DNA of 64,000 nucleotides from Sideroxyarcus emersonii (GTDB taxonomy: Bacteria > Pseudomonadota > Gammaproteobacteria > Burkholderiales > Gallionellaceae). The position numbers were made by a program, and so were the translations under genes. The DNA lies in the NCBI RefSeq assembly GCF_021654335.1, contig NZ_AP023423.1, positions 2,479,001 through 2,543,000 of the forward strand. Reading direction: 5' to 3'. The notes beneath the pieces were generated by a model, which saw nothing but the letters and a program-made list of their open reading frames with translations, had not been told where the DNA came from and ran no database searches. Each line of letters opens with the position of its first letter. The stretch's first letter is position 1. Shown here in pieces: positions 28,757 through 39,748 of this stretch.

Positions 28757-28775
28757 CCTCTCCCCGAGGGAGAGG
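28757..28775. repeat. REP-like hairpin at the ftsQ start
   Basis: CCTCTCCC (28757-28764) pairs with GGGAGAGG (28768-28775) across a three-base loop. The sequence resembles the GGGAGAGG/CCTCTCCC dispersed repeats also seen at 52055-52090. On the minus strand the GGAGAGG within it is the likely ribosome-binding site of ftsQ. Confidence 0.5.
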
Positions 28776-28791
28776 AAGCAATCGTGAAAAA

Positions 28792-29706
28792 CTATTTTCC
28801 AATTCCAGCCCCCTCCAGCACCTGCAATACCAGTTGCTCGAAACTGATGCCAGCTTGCCGCGCCGCCATCGGCACCAGGCTGTGATCGGTCATGCCGGGC
28901 GAGGTATTCACCTCCAGCAGATACGGCTTGCCATCTTCGCTGCGCAGGAAATCCACGCGCCCCCAGCCCTGCCCGCCGATCAGCGCAAAACCCAGTTGCG
29001 CCAGATGCTGCATTTCACCCTCCTGCTCCGCGCTCAAACCGCACGGACACAGATAGCGCGTATCGTCCCGCAGGTATTTCGCTTCGTAATCGTAGAACTC
29101 GTTCGCCGGCTCGATCTTGATCACCGGCAGCGCCCGCCCGTTGAGGATCGCAGCGGTGTATTCGCCGCCGCCGATAAAGCGCTCGGCAAGCACCAACTTG
29201 TCGTGCTTCGCCGCCTCCGCATATGCAGCCGGCAAGTCTTCCACACGCTTCACCTTGCTGATGCCGACGCTCGATCCTTCGTTCGCCGGCTTGACGAACA
29301 ACGGCAGCCCCAAACGCTGTACCACGCCCACCCAGTCGCTGCGCTCGGTGAGCATCTCGTAATCCGGGATGGGCATGCCCGCGGCCTGCCATACCAGCTT
29401 GGTGCGCCATTTATCCATCCCCAATGCCGAGGCCATCACACCGCTTCCGGTATAAGGAATGCCCATCAGCTCCAGTGCGCCCTGCACCGTGCCGTCTTCG
29501 CCGAAACGCCCGTGCAGCGCGATGAACACGCGATCGAACCGCTCCTGTTTCAGCTCGGCCAATTCGCGCTGCGCCGGATCGAAGGCATGCGCGTCGACAC
29601 CGCTGCGCTGCAGTGCAGCCAGCACTGCGCTGCCGCTCTTCAGCGACACATCGCGCTCGGCAGAACGCCCACCGAACAGCACCGCCACTTTTCCAAACTT
29701 GCTCAA
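28792..29706 (-). CDS. ddl: D-alanine--D-alanine ligase
   Basis: Ddl joins two D-alanines for the peptidoglycan stem peptide. The 304 residues start with TTG at 29704-29706, overlapping the murB stop as TTGA. ATP-grasp features are visible: [49 protein letters not shown]. Upstream in-frame ATGs overlap murB and are rejected. It belongs to the D-Ala-D-Ala rather than D-Ala-D-Lac class by overall similarity, which I cannot verify further. Confidence 0.96.
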   Translation of the reverse strand: MSKFGKVAVLFGGRSAERDVSLKSGSAVLAALQRSGVDAHAFDPAQRELAELKQERFDRVFIALHGRFGEDGTVQGALELMGIPYTGSGVMASALGMDKWRTKLVWQAAGMPIPDYEMLTERSDWVGVVQRLGLPLFVKPANEGSSVGISKVKRVEDLPAAYAEAAKHDKLVLAERFIGGGEYTAAILNGRALPVIKIEPANEFYDYEAKYLRDDTRYLCPCGLSAEQEGEMQHLAQLGFALIGGQGWGRVDFLRSEDGKPYLLEVNTSPGMTDHSLVPMAARQAGISFEQLVLQVLEGAGIGK

Positions 29707-30620
29707 ATTCGCTCTCCCACTATCTTTACTTCCGGATGCAGCTCGATTCCCGTTCGCCGCAGCACCGTCTCCCGCACCTCTTCGATCAGGTTCTCGATAT
29801 CCGCCGCCGTCGCCCCGCCCACATTCACGATGAAATTGGCATGTTTCTCCGACACCTGCGCGCCGCCGATCCTGCGTCCCTTCAATCCGCAACCTTCAAT
29901 CAACTTTGCCGCATGCCCGCCCGGTGGATTGCGGAACACCGAGCCTGCATTCGGCAATTGCAATGGCTGGCTGGCGCTGCGTTTTTCCATCAAGGCCTTG
30001 ATCTCCTGGCGCGCCGCTTCGACATCGCCGCTCTCCAGCTGCAGCCAGGCACCGACGAAGAACTCTTTGCCCGCATTGCGCAGCGCCACATGGCGGTAGC
30101 CGATCTCATATTGCTTCGGTGTGCGCTCCAGCAATTCGCCGCTGCGCATCAGCACCTGCACGCGCTGCACTTTCTGCCAGGTCTCGCCGCCATAGCACCC
30201 GGCGTTCATCGCCAGCATGCCGCCCAGAGTGCCCGGGATGCCGACGAAGAACTCCGCGCCGCACAGGTGGTTCGAGGCGGCGAAGCGTGCCAGCTTGGCC
30301 CCCGCCACGCCGGCCTGTGCATAGATGGTGTGCTCGCCATCCATGCGCAGCTCGGTCAGCGCGCCCACCATCAACAGCACCGTACCGTTCAGCCCGCCAT
30401 CCCGCACCAGCAAGTTGCTGCCGAGACCGACTGCGATCAACGGTTCGTCCGCCGGCGTCAGCTGCAGGAAGCGTTGCAGATCAGCCAGGTCGGCCGGCCG
30501 GTACATGCGCTTCGCCCTGCCGCCCGCGCGCCAGCTGGTATGCCGCGACATGGGCTCGTTGTGGAACATCTCCCCGCGCAACCCCTCCGTGCTGAACTGT
30601 GTCGGTTCGCTCATGTTCAT
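29703..30620 (-). CDS. murB: UDP-N-acetylenolpyruvoylglucosamine reductase
   Basis: MurB is the FAD enzyme that makes UDP-MurNAc. The 305 residues fit the shorter (type II) MurB with [12 protein letters not shown], the FAD motif [15 protein letters not shown] and [20 protein letters not shown], and the catalytic serine-containing [11 protein letters not shown]. Start ATG at 30620 overlaps the murC stop (ATGA); a second ATG at 30614 is also in frame. Confidence 0.97.
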   Translation of the reverse strand: MNMSEPTQFSTEGLRGEMFHNEPMSRHTSWRAGGRAKRMYRPADLADLQRFLQLTPADEPLIAVGLGSNLLVRDGGLNGTVLLMVGALTELRMDGEHTIYAQAGVAGAKLARFAASNHLCGAEFFVGIPGTLGGMLAMNAGCYGGETWQKVQRVQVLMRSGELLERTPKQYEIGYRHVALRNAGKEFFVGAWLQLESGDVEAARQEIKALMEKRSASQPLQLPNAGSVFRNPPGGHAAKLIEGCGLKGRRIGGAQVSEKHANFIVNVGGATAADIENLIEEVRETVLRRTGIELHPEVKIVGERI

Positions 30621-32035
30621 CGTTGCGCCATCTGTCTGATCTGGTTCGGCACGCCGCCGATGGAACCTGCCCCCATGGTCAACACCACATCGCCGTCCTG
30701 CGCCATCTGCATGATGGTCTGCGGCATGTCGGCGATGTTCTCGACGAACACCGCCTCGTTCTGGCCAGCCACGCGCAAGGCATGCATCAGGGCGCGCCCA
30801 TCGGCAGCGACGATAGGCGGCTCTCCCGCCGCATACACTTCCGCCAGCGCCAGTACATCCACGCCGCTCAGCACTTTCACGAAATCCTCGAACAGATCGC
30901 GCGTACGCGTGTAGCGATGCGGCTGGAAGGCCAGCAGCAGGCGCTTGCCGGGGAAAGCTCCGCGCACGGCAGCCAGCGTCGCCTTCATCTCCACCGGGTG
31001 ATGGCCATAGTCGTCTATCAACGTGAACGATCCGCCGCCGGCCAGCGAAACCTCGCCATAGCGCTGCATGCGCCGCCCCACCCCCTCGAACTCGGCCAAT
31101 GCCGCGACGATTGCAGGCGGCGCCACACCGACCTCCAGGCCGACGGCAATGGCAGCCAGCGCATTCAGCACATTGTGCTCACCGGCCAGATTGAGCGTCA
31201 CATCCAGATCGAGCGGCTTGCCTTCGAACAGGCATTTTTCGTCATGCCGGCACTGTGCGGTGAAATGCATCCGACCGCCCTCATGCCGCACGTTCACGGC
31301 GCGTATCTGCGCATCCGCGTTCATGCCGTAGGTAGTGACCGGCTTGCTGATGCGCGGCAGGATGTCGCGCACGTTCTCGTCGTCCACACACAACATGGCG
31401 CGGCCATAGAACGGCAGTCGCTCGATGAAATCGATGAAGGCCTGTTTCAGCCTGCCGAAATCGTGGCCGTAGGTCTCCATATGATCGGCATCGATATTGG
31501 TGACCACCGCAAGTATCGGCGTGAGATACAGGAATGAGGCATCGGACTCGTCCGCCTCGGCCACGATGAACTCGCCCGTGCCCAGGCGTGCGTTCGCACC
31601 GCTGCTGTTCAGTCGGCCGCCGATGACGAAGGTCGGGTCGTAGCCCCCCTTGGCCAATACGCTGGTCACCAGGGATGTAGTGGTGGTCTTGCCGTGCGTG
31701 CCCGCCACGGCGATGCCCTGGCGCAGGCGCATCAGCTCTGCCAGCATCACCGCTCGCGGCACGATGGGGATGCGCTGTTCGCGCGCCGCCACCACTTCCG
31801 GGTTGTCAGCCTTCACGGCAGTGGACACCACCACGGCATCGGCATCGTGCAGGTTCTTTGCATCATGGCCCAGATGCACGTTTGCACCCAGCGCCTGCAG
31901 GCGCTGGGTGACCGCGCTGTCGGCCAGGTCGGAACCGCTCACCCTGAACCCCAGGTTGAGCAGCACTTCGGCGATACCGTTCATGCCGGAACCGCCGATG
32001 CCCACAAAATGGATATGCTTGATCTTGTGTTTCAT
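30617..32035 (-). CDS. murC: UDP-N-acetylmuramate--L-alanine ligase
   Basis: MurC adds L-Ala to UDP-MurNAc. The 472 residues begin with the Rossmann motif [19 protein letters not shown], contain the P-loop GTHGKTTTT and the Mur ligase signature [10 protein letters not shown], and end in the C-terminal domain. ATG at 32035 overlaps the murG stop; an upstream in-frame ATG at 32059 would lie within murG and lacks support. Confidence 0.97.
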   Translation of the reverse strand: MKHKIKHIHFVGIGGSGMNGIAEVLLNLGFRVSGSDLADSAVTQRLQALGANVHLGHDAKNLHDADAVVVSTAVKADNPEVVAAREQRIPIVPRAVMLAELMRLRQGIAVAGTHGKTTTTSLVTSVLAKGGYDPTFVIGGRLNSSGANARLGTGEFIVAEADESDASFLYLTPILAVVTNIDADHMETYGHDFGRLKQAFIDFIERLPFYGRAMLCVDDENVRDILPRISKPVTTYGMNADAQIRAVNVRHEGGRMHFTAQCRHDEKCLFEGKPLDLDVTLNLAGEHNVLNALAAIAVGLEVGVAPPAIVAALAEFEGVGRRMQRYGEVSLAGGGSFTLIDDYGHHPVEMKATLAAVRGAFPGKRLLLAFQPHRYTRTRDLFEDFVKVLSGVDVLALAEVYAAGEPPIVAADGRALMHALRVAGQNEAVFVENIADMPQTIMQMAQDGDVVLTMGAGSIGGVPNQIRQMAQR

Positions 32036-33099
32036 GATGCTTCCGCCATCTCCGTGCACACCGCCGCAACCGCCGCCGTCGCTTCCGGTTTCGCCAGGCT
32101 GCGCGCGGCCTGCGCCATCGCCAGCAATTTTTCGCGGGTCATCTCGCGCAGCAGTTGCGCCAGCTTTTCCGCGCTGAGTTCTTTCTGCGGCAGCAGCAGC
32201 GCCGCATTCTTTTCGCTCAGGAAGCGCGCGTTGTGTGTCTGGTGGTCGTCCACCGCGAACGGGAACGGTACCAGCACGCTCGCCACGCCTGCCGCCGCCA
32301 GCTCGGCAATGGTCAGTGCACCGGCGCGGCAGATCACCACATCGGCCCGGCCATACTGGCTGGCCATGTCGTCTAGGAAGGGGCGGATGTCGGCGTTGAC
32401 GCCCGCCTGCCTGTAGAGCTGCTGCACATTCTCGAAATGCTTCTTGCCGGTCTGGTGCAATACATTCGGACGTTCCTGTTCATCCAGCATGGCAAGCGCT
32501 TTCGGCAGTGCCTCGTTGAGCGCCTGCGCCCCCAGGCTGCCGCCCACCACCAGCATGTTCAATTTGCCGCTGCGGCCGGCATAGCGCGTCTCCGGTTCCG
32601 GCAAGGAGGCGATGTCGGCGCGTACCGGATTACCGCACCACTGCGTACCCTTCAGCACGTCCGGGAAGCCGCTCAATACCCGCGTGGCGATCTTTACCAG
32701 CAGCTTGTTGCTCATGCCGGCGATGGAATTCTGCTCATGGATCACCAGTGGCCGGCGCAACATCGCCGCCATCAGGCCGCCCGGCATGGTGATGTAGCCA
32801 CCCATACCCAGCACCACATCGGGGCGATGCGTGAATATCGCGGCTGCGCTCTGCCCCAGCGCGCGCAGCAAGGTGAACGGCAGCGTCAGCAAACGCATCA
32901 CACCCTTGCCACGCACACCGGTGAAGTTCACCCAGGCCACCGGATAGCCATGTCTGGGCACCAGTTCCGCCTCCATGCTGTTCGGCGCCCCCAGCCACAC
33001 CACCTGCCAGCCCTGCACGCGCAATGCGTCGGCGACCGCCAGGCCCGGGTAGATATGCCCGCCGGTGCCGCCAGCCATGATGAGTATGGTGCGACTCAT
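32032..33099 (-). CDS. murG: UDP-GlcNAc:lipid I N-acetylglucosaminyltransferase MurG
   Basis: MurG adds GlcNAc to lipid I on the inner leaflet. The 355 residues show the G-loop [15 protein letters not shown] (about 10-24), [18 protein letters not shown], and the UDP-binding [12 protein letters not shown]. It starts after a 142-bp spacer from ftsW, the only sizeable gap between ftsW and murB, with murC overlapping at its end. Confidence 0.97.
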   Translation of the reverse strand: MSRTILIMAGGTGGHIYPGLAVADALRVQGWQVVWLGAPNSMEAELVPRHGYPVAWVNFTGVRGKGVMRLLTLPFTLLRALGQSAAAIFTHRPDVVLGMGGYITMPGGLMAAMLRRPLVIHEQNSIAGMSNKLLVKIATRVLSGFPDVLKGTQWCGNPVRADIASLPEPETRYAGRSGKLNMLVVGGSLGAQALNEALPKALAMLDEQERPNVLHQTGKKHFENVQQLYRQAGVNADIRPFLDDMASQYGRADVVICRAGALTIAELAAAGVASVLVPFPFAVDDHQTHNARFLSEKNAALLLPQKELSAEKLAQLLREMTREKLLAMAQAARSLAKPEATAAVAAVCTEMAEAS

Positions 33100-33241
33100 A
33101 CCGGCAACCCCCTTGCTGCTCTTCGATTTTGGCTACGGCCGCCCCGCTTGGGCTTAACTTGCTGGCGCAAGTTAGCCTTCTCCGAAACTGCCGGACAGCA
33201 TGGATTTGCTCTTTGCTCAACGAGTATGTGTTGCCCAATAT
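33100..33241. other. Spacer between ftsW and murG
   Basis: This 142-bp non-coding spacer interrupts an otherwise overlapping gene string. It contains the inverted repeat TAACTTG (33156-33162) / CAAGTTA (33169-33175) around CTGGCG. No strong promoter or terminator is obvious; a minus-strand frame through it needs a TTG start and runs into murG out of frame. Confidence 0.5.
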
Positions 33242-34405
33242 TCATATTGGTAAACCTCGTGCGACCCGGCGGTTTTCATAATCGATCCGCAACAACACTG
33301 CGACCGCTACGCAGTTCACCACCACGCCGCTGCCGCCGAAGCTCAGGAACGGCAGTGTCAATCCCTTGGTCGGCAGCACTCCCATGTTCACGCCGATGTT
33401 GATCATCGCCTGCACGCCCAGCCAGACCGCAATGCCCTGAGCCACCAGCGCGGCAAACAGGCGCTCCGACATGGCCGCCTGGCGACCGATGGAAAAGGCA
33501 CGCACGATGAGCCAGCCGAACAGCAGGATCACCGCACACACCCCGAACAGACCCAATTCCTCGGCGATCACCGCCAGCAGGAAGTCGGTGTGCGCCTCCG
33601 GCAGGTAGAACAGTTTTTCCACACTGCCGCCCAGACCGACACCCAGCCATTCGCCGCGCCCGAATGCGATCAAGGCATGACTGAGCTGATAGCCCTTGCC
33701 ATACGGATCCGACCACGGATCCATGAAACCGATGACGCGCTGCATGCGATAGGGAGACGAGAGGATCAGCGCCGCAAAGGCAACCGGCAGCAGCAGCAGC
33801 AGCCCGCCGAATATCTTGAGGTTGAAACCGCCCAGCCACAGCGTGCCCATGGCAATCGCGCAGATCACCACGAACGCGCCCATGTCCGGCTCCAGCAGCA
33901 ATAGCGCACCGACCAGCGCCATCACGCCGAACATCGGCAGGAACGGCTGCAGCAGATGATCCTTCACCGCACCCTTGCGCACGGCGTAATCGGCGGCATA
34001 CAGCACGGCGAACAATTTCATCAGTTCGGACGGCTGCAGATTGACGACGAACAACGGCAACCAGCGGCGGCTGCCGTTGACCGCCTTGCCCACGCCGGGA
34101 ATCAGCACCAGCAGCAGCAAGACCACGCCGATCAGGAACAGGTACGGCGCATATTTCTGCCACATCTGCGTCGGGATCTGGAATGCGAACACGCCGGCCA
34201 CCAGGCCCGTCAGGATGAAGATTCCATGGCGCACCAGGTAATAGGTCGGCTGGAAATTGGTGTACTTGCCGGCTTCGGCCGTGGCGATCGAGGCGGAATA
34301 GACCATCACCAGGCCGATGGCGAGCAGCGCCGTGACGATCCATGCCAGCACGTCGTCGTATTCCGCCACGCTTCGGCGCGGCGCATTCAATGCCGTGCTG
34401 AACAT
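33242..34405 (-). CDS. ftsW: Peptidoglycan glycosyltransferase FtsW
   Basis: FtsW is the SEDS glycosyltransferase of the septum, acting with FtsI. The 387 residues have about ten membrane segments, [16 protein letters not shown], and the family motifs [13 protein letters not shown]-type [26 protein letters not shown] and [16 protein letters not shown]. It overlaps murD by 19 bases. The N-terminus is the typical long hydrophilic leader before helix 1. Confidence 0.97.
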   Translation of the reverse strand: MFSTALNAPRRSVAEYDDVLAWIVTALLAIGLVMVYSASIATAEAGKYTNFQPTYYLVRHGIFILTGLVAGVFAFQIPTQMWQKYAPYLFLIGVVLLLLVLIPGVGKAVNGSRRWLPLFVVNLQPSELMKLFAVLYAADYAVRKGAVKDHLLQPFLPMFGVMALVGALLLLEPDMGAFVVICAIAMGTLWLGGFNLKIFGGLLLLLPVAFAALILSSPYRMQRVIGFMDPWSDPYGKGYQLSHALIAFGRGEWLGVGLGGSVEKLFYLPEAHTDFLLAVIAEELGLFGVCAVILLFGWLIVRAFSIGRQAAMSERLFAALVAQGIAVWLGVQAMINIGVNMGVLPTKGLTLPFLSFGGSGVVVNCVAVAVLLRIDYENRRVARGLPI

Positions 34406-35781
34406 GCCGCCTCCGTTTCGAGTTTCTTCACTGCCGCGATGAATGCTTCCGCGCGATGCAGATAGTTCTTGTACATATCGAAGCTGGCGCAGGCAGGCGA
34501 CATCAGCACTGCGTCGCCAGGTTGCGCATGGGCGGCTGATATCCCTACCGCTTCATCCATGTCGCGCGCCTTCAATACCGGCTTGCCGCATCCGGCGATG
34601 GCCTGTTCGATCAGCGGCGCATCTCGGCCGATCAGCACTGCGGCACGCGCATGCCGCGCCACCGCTTCGCGCAACGGCGAGAAATTCTGCCCTTTGCCGT
34701 CACCGCCCAGGATCACCACTGCAGGCTTGCCCAGGCCCCTCAGCGCCGCCTCGGTTGCGCCGACGTTGGTGCCTTTGGAATCGTCGTAATAGGTGATGCC
34801 TTGTATCTCGGCAACCTTTTCCACGCGATGCGGCAAGCCCCTGAAGGCGCGCAATGCATCGACCAGCGGCGCCAGCGGAATGCCGAGTGCGCGGCACAGC
34901 GCCAATGCCGCCAGCGCGTTCGCCACATTATGGAGGCCGCTCACCTGCAATTCGTCGGCGCGCACGATCTTCTGCCTGCCCTGCACCAGCCAGGTGATCG
35001 CGCCTTCGCGGGAAATCCCCCAGTCCTGCTCGCCCGGCGGCGGATTCAAGCCAAAGCTCGCCTGCCTGCGCCCGGCGATGCGCATCGCATTGCTGCGCGC
35101 ATCGTCGCGATTCAGCACCTGCATGCCGCGACCGTGGAAGATCCGCGCCTTGGCTGCGGCATAGGCATCCATGCCGTCGTATCGGTCGAGGTGGTCTTCG
35201 GTCACGTTGAGCACTGCCGCCGCATCGGCATCCAGCGTATAAGTGGTCTCCAGCTGGAAGCTGGAAAGTTCCAGCACCCATACCTGCGGCTGTCGGTCCC
35301 GGCCGCGCAAGGCGTCCAGCACGGCAGGCGAAATGTTGCCCGCCACTTGCGCATCCAGCCCGGCTGCCGCGCACATCGCGCCGACCATGCTGGTCACCGT
35401 CGTCTTGCCGTTGGCACCGGTGATGGCAATGATCTTGGTGTTGCGCCGGTAATCGTTGGTGGCGAGTTGCTGCGCCAACAATTCGATGTCGCCTTCGACC
35501 GGAATGCCGCGTGCGATGGCGCGTTGCACGAACGGACCGGCCAGCGGCACGCCGGGGCTGATGGCGATCCGGTCCACGCCCTGCAGCAGTTCGTCGCCGA
35601 ACGGGCCGCAATGCACTTCGGCCTGCGGCAGCTCGCCGCGCAGGATCGCGATACCCGGCGGTTCCATGCGGCTGTCGGCCACGCGCAAGCGCGCCCCCTG
35701 CCCGCTGAGGTAGCGCGCAAGCGACAGCCCGGTCTCACCAAGACCGAGTATCAAAACCGATTGTCCGCGCAGTTCGTTCAT
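34387..35781 (-). CDS. murD: UDP-N-acetylmuramoylalanine--D-glutamate ligase
   Basis: MurD adds D-Glu. The 464 residues have an N-terminal Rossmann motif [16 protein letters not shown], the P-loop [11 protein letters not shown] and [24 protein letters not shown] and a C-terminal domain with [16 protein letters not shown], the MurD signature. It overlaps ftsW and lies three bases from mraY. Confidence 0.97.
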   Translation of the reverse strand: MNELRGQSVLILGLGETGLSLARYLSGQGARLRVADSRMEPPGIAILRGELPQAEVHCGPFGDELLQGVDRIAISPGVPLAGPFVQRAIARGIPVEGDIELLAQQLATNDYRRNTKIIAITGANGKTTVTSMVGAMCAAAGLDAQVAGNISPAVLDALRGRDRQPQVWVLELSSFQLETTYTLDADAAAVLNVTEDHLDRYDGMDAYAAAKARIFHGRGMQVLNRDDARSNAMRIAGRRQASFGLNPPPGEQDWGISREGAITWLVQGRQKIVRADELQVSGLHNVANALAALALCRALGIPLAPLVDALRAFRGLPHRVEKVAEIQGITYYDDSKGTNVGATEAALRGLGKPAVVILGGDGKGQNFSPLREAVARHARAAVLIGRDAPLIEQAIAGCGKPVLKARDMDEAVGISAAHAQPGDAVLMSPACASFDMYKNYLHRAEAFIAAVKKLETEAACSARH

Positions 35782-35784
35782 TCT

Positions 35785-36888
35785 TTATCTGAGTTTCAAT
35801 GTCGCCAATCCGATGAGCACCAACAGCATTGTGATAATCCAGAACCGGACAACGACCTGTGTCTCTTTCCAGCCCTTTTGCTCGAAATGGTGGTGCAACG
35901 GCGCCATCAGCAGGATGCGCTTGCCGGTGCCGTATTTCTTCTTCGTGTATTTGAAATAGGATACCTGCAGCATCACCGACACCGCTTCCACCACGAACAC
36001 GCCTCCCATGATGAACAGCACCAGTTCCTGGCGAATGATCACCGCCACCGCGCCCAGTGCCGCGCCCAGCGCCAGCGCGCCGACATCGCCCATGAACACT
36101 TCCGCCGGATAGGCGTTGAACCAGAGGAAGGCCAATCCGGCCCCCGAGATGGCGGCACAGAACACCGCCAGTTCGCCCGCGCCTGGAATGGAGGGTTCAC
36201 CCAGATACTTCGAGAATTCGGCATGGCCGGCGACATAGGCGAAAATGGCCAGGGCCGCCGATACCATCACCGTCGGCATGATGGCCAGGCCGTCCAGGCC
36301 GTCGGTCAGGTTCACCGCATTGCTGCTGCCGACGATCACCAGATAGACCAGCACGATGAAGCCGATCATGCCGAGAGGGAACGCCACGTTCTTGAAGAAT
36401 GGCACGATGAGTTCGGTATGCGCGGGCAGCGTGGCGTGTGTCCACAGAAATATGCCGACCGCCAGCGCGATCAGCGATTGCCAGAACATCTTCGCGCGCG
36501 CCGACAGGCCGTCCGGATTGCGGTGTACCACCTTGCGGTAGTCGTCGACCCAGCCAATGGCACCGACACCCAGCGTGGTGAACAGCACCACCCAGATATA
36601 TGAATTGTGCAGATCGCCCCACAGCAATGTAGTGATGGCGACCGACATCAGGATCAGCGCGCCGCCCATGGTCGGTGTGCCGGCTTTCACCAGGTGCGTC
36701 TGCGGCCCGTCGGTACGCACCGCCTGGCCGATCTTCATTGCGGTCAGCTTGCGTATCATCCATGGACCGAGCAGGAAGGAGATGAACAGCGCCGTCATCG
36801 CCGACATCACCGCACGCAGCGTGATGTAGTTGAATACGCTGAATGTCCTGATGTCCTGCGCCAACCATTGTGCTAATGCGAGCAGCAT
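35785..36888 (-). CDS. mraY: Phospho-MurNAc-pentapeptide transferase MraY
   Basis: MraY forms lipid I by joining UDP-MurNAc-pentapeptide to undecaprenyl phosphate. The 367 residues include the inverted-hydrophobicity loops with [25 protein letters not shown] (about 195-208) and [15 protein letters not shown], all conserved catalytic regions. Ten membrane segments are evident. It overlaps murF by 16 bases. Confidence 0.97.
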   Translation of the reverse strand: MLLALAQWLAQDIRTFSVFNYITLRAVMSAMTALFISFLLGPWMIRKLTAMKIGQAVRTDGPQTHLVKAGTPTMGGALILMSVAITTLLWGDLHNSYIWVVLFTTLGVGAIGWVDDYRKVVHRNPDGLSARAKMFWQSLIALAVGIFLWTHATLPAHTELIVPFFKNVAFPLGMIGFIVLVYLVIVGSSNAVNLTDGLDGLAIMPTVMVSAALAIFAYVAGHAEFSKYLGEPSIPGAGELAVFCAAISGAGLAFLWFNAYPAEVFMGDVGALALGAALGAVAVIIRQELVLFIMGGVFVVEAVSVMLQVSYFKYTKKKYGTGKRILLMAPLHHHFEQKGWKETQVVVRFWIITMLLVLIGLATLKLR

Positions 36889-38252
36889 GCTTCCTCCTTG
36901 TTGAGCGCGCTGAATTGCACGACCCGTTCCATCTTCATGAAGCGCGACCCCTTCACCAGCACCGTCGTCTGCGCATCCAGCTCCCCATCCAATACCTTCT
37001 GCAGCGTTTCGATGTCCGCAAAATGCTGCGCGCCCGTACCGAACTCGCGCACCGCTTCGGCGCTCAGGGTACCCAGCGCCAGCAGTCTCTCTATGCCCAG
37101 CTCGCGCGCCGCAATGCCGATCTCGCGATGGAACTGGGCCGCGTCGGCACCCAGTTCGCCCATGTCGCCGAGTACGAAGATGCGCTTGCCCCCGGTATGC
37201 GCCAGCACTTCCAGTGCGGCATGCATGGATGCGGGATTGGCGTTGTAGGTATCGTCGATCAGGGTCGCTCCATGCCGTGCCGGCTTGCGCTGCAGACGAC
37301 CCGCCACTCCGCCAAATTCCTGCAGCGCCCTGGCGATGGTGTCCAGCGGAACGCCCAGCGCGAGCGCCGCAGCCGTTGCCGCCAACGCATTGCGCGCGTT
37401 GTGCTCACCCGGCACCTGCAGTGCGACGGACAACTCGCCTGCCGGCGTCCGTGCCCGCAGCGCGCCACCGTACCCCTGGGGGGTCCATTTCCCCTGGATC
37501 GCGGCCGGATGCGCCATGGCGAAATCGAGCACGCGATGCTGGCCCGCCAGGTTGCGCCATAACCCCGCATGCGCATCGTCTGCATTGATGACCGCCGTGC
37601 CGCCACTCGCGAGACCGGCGAATATCTCGCCTTTGGCGCGGGCCACGCCTTCCACCGAGCCCAGCCCCTGCAGGTGCGCCCCCGATGCGTTGTTGACGAG
37701 CGCCACATCCGGACGTGCGATGCGCGTCAGATAGTCGATTTCGTTCGGATGGTTCATGCCCATTTCGATCACGGCATAGCGATGCGCCGCGCGCAGCTTC
37801 AGCAAGGTGAGCGGCATGCCGATGTCATTGTTGAGATTGCCCTGGGTGGCCAGCACGCTTCCGGCATCGCCTCCCGTGGCGCGCAGAATCGATGCCAGCA
37901 TTTCCTTTACCGTGGTCTTGCCGTTGCTGCCGGTGATCGCAACCAGGGGTATGTCGAACTGCGAGCGCCAATATGCGGCCAGCGCCCCCAAGGCCAGGCG
38001 CGTGTCAGGCACGCGCAGCAGCGGGCATGACACACCGCCGATGTCGCTGCCGGCATTCACGATTGCAGCAACGGCCCCCGCCTGAAGCGCCTGCCCGACA
38101 AAGCCTGCGCCGTCGAAATGTTCGCCCTTGAGGGCAATGAACAGGTCGCCCGGCTGGATGGTGCGCGTATCCGTGGAGACGCCTGCCAGGTTTACATCGG
38201 CACCGCCCATCTCTGCATGCAGCGCGCGTGCGGCTTGTGACAGCATCATCAT
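36873..38252 (-). CDS. murF: UDP-MurNAc-tripeptide--D-Ala-D-Ala ligase
   Basis: MurF completes the pentapeptide by adding D-Ala-D-Ala. The 459 residues carry [18 protein letters not shown], the P-loop [32 protein letters not shown] and [11 protein letters not shown], diagnostic of MurF. The start is a run of ATG codons (38244-38252); I chose the first, which overlaps the murE stop. A longer frame running back through murE is an artefact. Confidence 0.97.
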   Translation of the reverse strand: MMMLSQAARALHAEMGGADVNLAGVSTDTRTIQPGDLFIALKGEHFDGAGFVGQALQAGAVAAIVNAGSDIGGVSCPLLRVPDTRLALGALAAYWRSQFDIPLVAITGSNGKTTVKEMLASILRATGGDAGSVLATQGNLNNDIGMPLTLLKLRAAHRYAVIEMGMNHPNEIDYLTRIARPDVALVNNASGAHLQGLGSVEGVARAKGEIFAGLASGGTAVINADDAHAGLWRNLAGQHRVLDFAMAHPAAIQGKWTPQGYGGALRARTPAGELSVALQVPGEHNARNALAATAAALALGVPLDTIARALQEFGGVAGRLQRKPARHGATLIDDTYNANPASMHAALEVLAHTGGKRIFVLGDMGELGADAAQFHREIGIAARELGIERLLALGTLSAEAVREFGTGAQHFADIETLQKVLDGELDAQTTVLVKGSRFMKMERVVQFSALNKEEACCSH

Positions 38253-39748
38253 AGCCAGCGCTCCTCGGGCTTCCACATGCTCAGCGCACGATGGGCGATC
38301 TCGCTGTCCGAGAAGGGATAGCGCACCCCCTTGATCTCCTGGTAATCCTCGTGCCCCTTGCCGGCCAGCAGCACCGTATCGTGCGGGCGCGCCATGGCGA
38401 TGGCATGGTTGATGGCCTTCGCGCGATCCTCGATCACCTGGTACTCGCCCTGCATCCCGGTGCAGATTGCTTCGATGATCGAAGCCGGCTCTTCGCTGCG
38501 CGGGTTGTCGCTCGTGACGATGCAGATATCGGCGAACTTCGAGGCTACGGTTCCCATCATTGGCCGCTTGCCGCGGTCGCGATCCCCTCCGCAGCCGAAT
38601 ACGCAAAGGATTTTCCCGCCGAACGGTTCCGTCACTTCGCGCAGCGTGACCAGCACTTTTTCCAGCGCATCCGGCGTATGGGCGTAATCCACCACGACGG
38701 CCGGCACATTCTTGCCCCCCAGTGTCTGCATGCGCCCGGCTACCGCCTTCTGCAAACCGAGTTCGTGTACCGCGTCGTCCAGCCGGACTTCGCTGGCCAG
38801 CAACACCGCCAGCGCACCCAGCAGATTGGACGCATTGAAACGCCCGATCAGCTTGCTGCACAGCGCAGCCGCTCCCCAGCTGGTGTGCAGCTGCAGCGTC
38901 AGTCCCTGCGCATTCACCTGCGCAAGATTGCCGTACACCATGCGGATGCCCAGGCGCTCCGCCAGGCGCAACGCGTCGTCGCCAAGACCGTAGCCGATCA
39001 CCTCGACGCTGGCATCCTGCAGTTGTTCGGCCAGCTCGGCACCGAAGGCATCGTCGAGGTTCAGTACCGCATGCTTGAGCTGCGACCAGTCGAACAGCCG
39101 CCGTTTTGCTGCCGCATAGCTTTGCATGTCGCCGTGGTAATCGAGGTGGTCGCGCGTGAGGTTGGTCAGCATCGCCACGTCGTAATGCACGCCGTTGACC
39201 CGCCCCTGCGTCAATGCATGCGAGGACACCTCCATCACCGCCACTTGCGCCCCCTGGCTCTGGTACTGCGCCAGCAAGCCATGCACGAGCAGCGCGTCCG
39301 GCGTGGTATTGGCTGTCGCCTGCAGCGTGCCGGGGAAGCCGTTCCCCAGCGTGCCCAGTACGGCACTCTTGCGCCCAAGCGCGCCGAATGTCCTGGCCAA
39401 CCAGTGACTGATCGAGGTCTTGCCATTGGTACCGGTGATGCCCACCATCCAGAGCTTGTGCGACGGCCTGTCATAAACCTGGTCTGCGATCAGTCCGGCC
39501 TGGTGGCGCAGATCTTTCACCGCAAGATTGGGTACCTGCCACGCCGGATTCCATTCGAAATCGTGCGCCTCCCAGATCACGGCGTTCGCGCCGCGTTCGA
39601 TCGCCTGCGCGATATAGCCGCGGCCGTCGGCCTGTCCTCCCGGATAGGCGACAAAGGTGTCGCCAGGCTGTACGGCGCGACTGTCGGACACCAGTCGCGC
39701 GATTCCCACACCCAGGCTATTCAATTGGTCCGGATGGAAGGCGGTCAT
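38249..39748 (-). CDS. murE: UDP-MurNAc-L-Ala-D-Glu--meso-diaminopimelate ligase
   Basis: MurE adds the third residue of the stem peptide. The 499 residues include GITGTNGKTS, TTPDALLVHGLLAQ and the DNPR motif (TSDNPRSEEP) that selects meso-diaminopimelate rather than lysine, so the peptidoglycan is of the Gram-negative A1-gamma type. HDTVLLAGKGHEDYQ and VRYPFSDSEIAHRAL complete the signature. ATGA overlap with ftsI. Confidence 0.97.
   Translation of the reverse strand: MTAFHPDQLNSLGVGIARLVSDSRAVQPGDTFVAYPGGQADGRGYIAQAIERGANAVIWEAHDFEWNPAWQVPNLAVKDLRHQAGLIADQVYDRPSHKLWMVGITGTNGKTSISHWLARTFGALGRKSAVLGTLGNGFPGTLQATANTTPDALLVHGLLAQYQSQGAQVAVMEVSSHALTQGRVNGVHYDVAMLTNLTRDHLDYHGDMQSYAAAKRRLFDWSQLKHAVLNLDDAFGAELAEQLQDASVEVIGYGLGDDALRLAERLGIRMVYGNLAQVNAQGLTLQLHTSWGAAALCSKLIGRFNASNLLGALAVLLASEVRLDDAVHELGLQKAVAGRMQTLGGKNVPAVVVDYAHTPDALEKVLVTLREVTEPFGGKILCVFGCGGDRDRGKRPMMGTVASKFADICIVTSDNPRSEEPASIIEAICTGMQGEYQVIEDRAKAINHAIAMARPHDTVLLAGKGHEDYQEIKGVRYPFSDSEIAHRALSMWKPEERWL

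Noticed and set aside
33100..33238. Reading frame starting TTG before murG
   Set aside because: It enters murG out of frame and lacks a ribosome-binding site.
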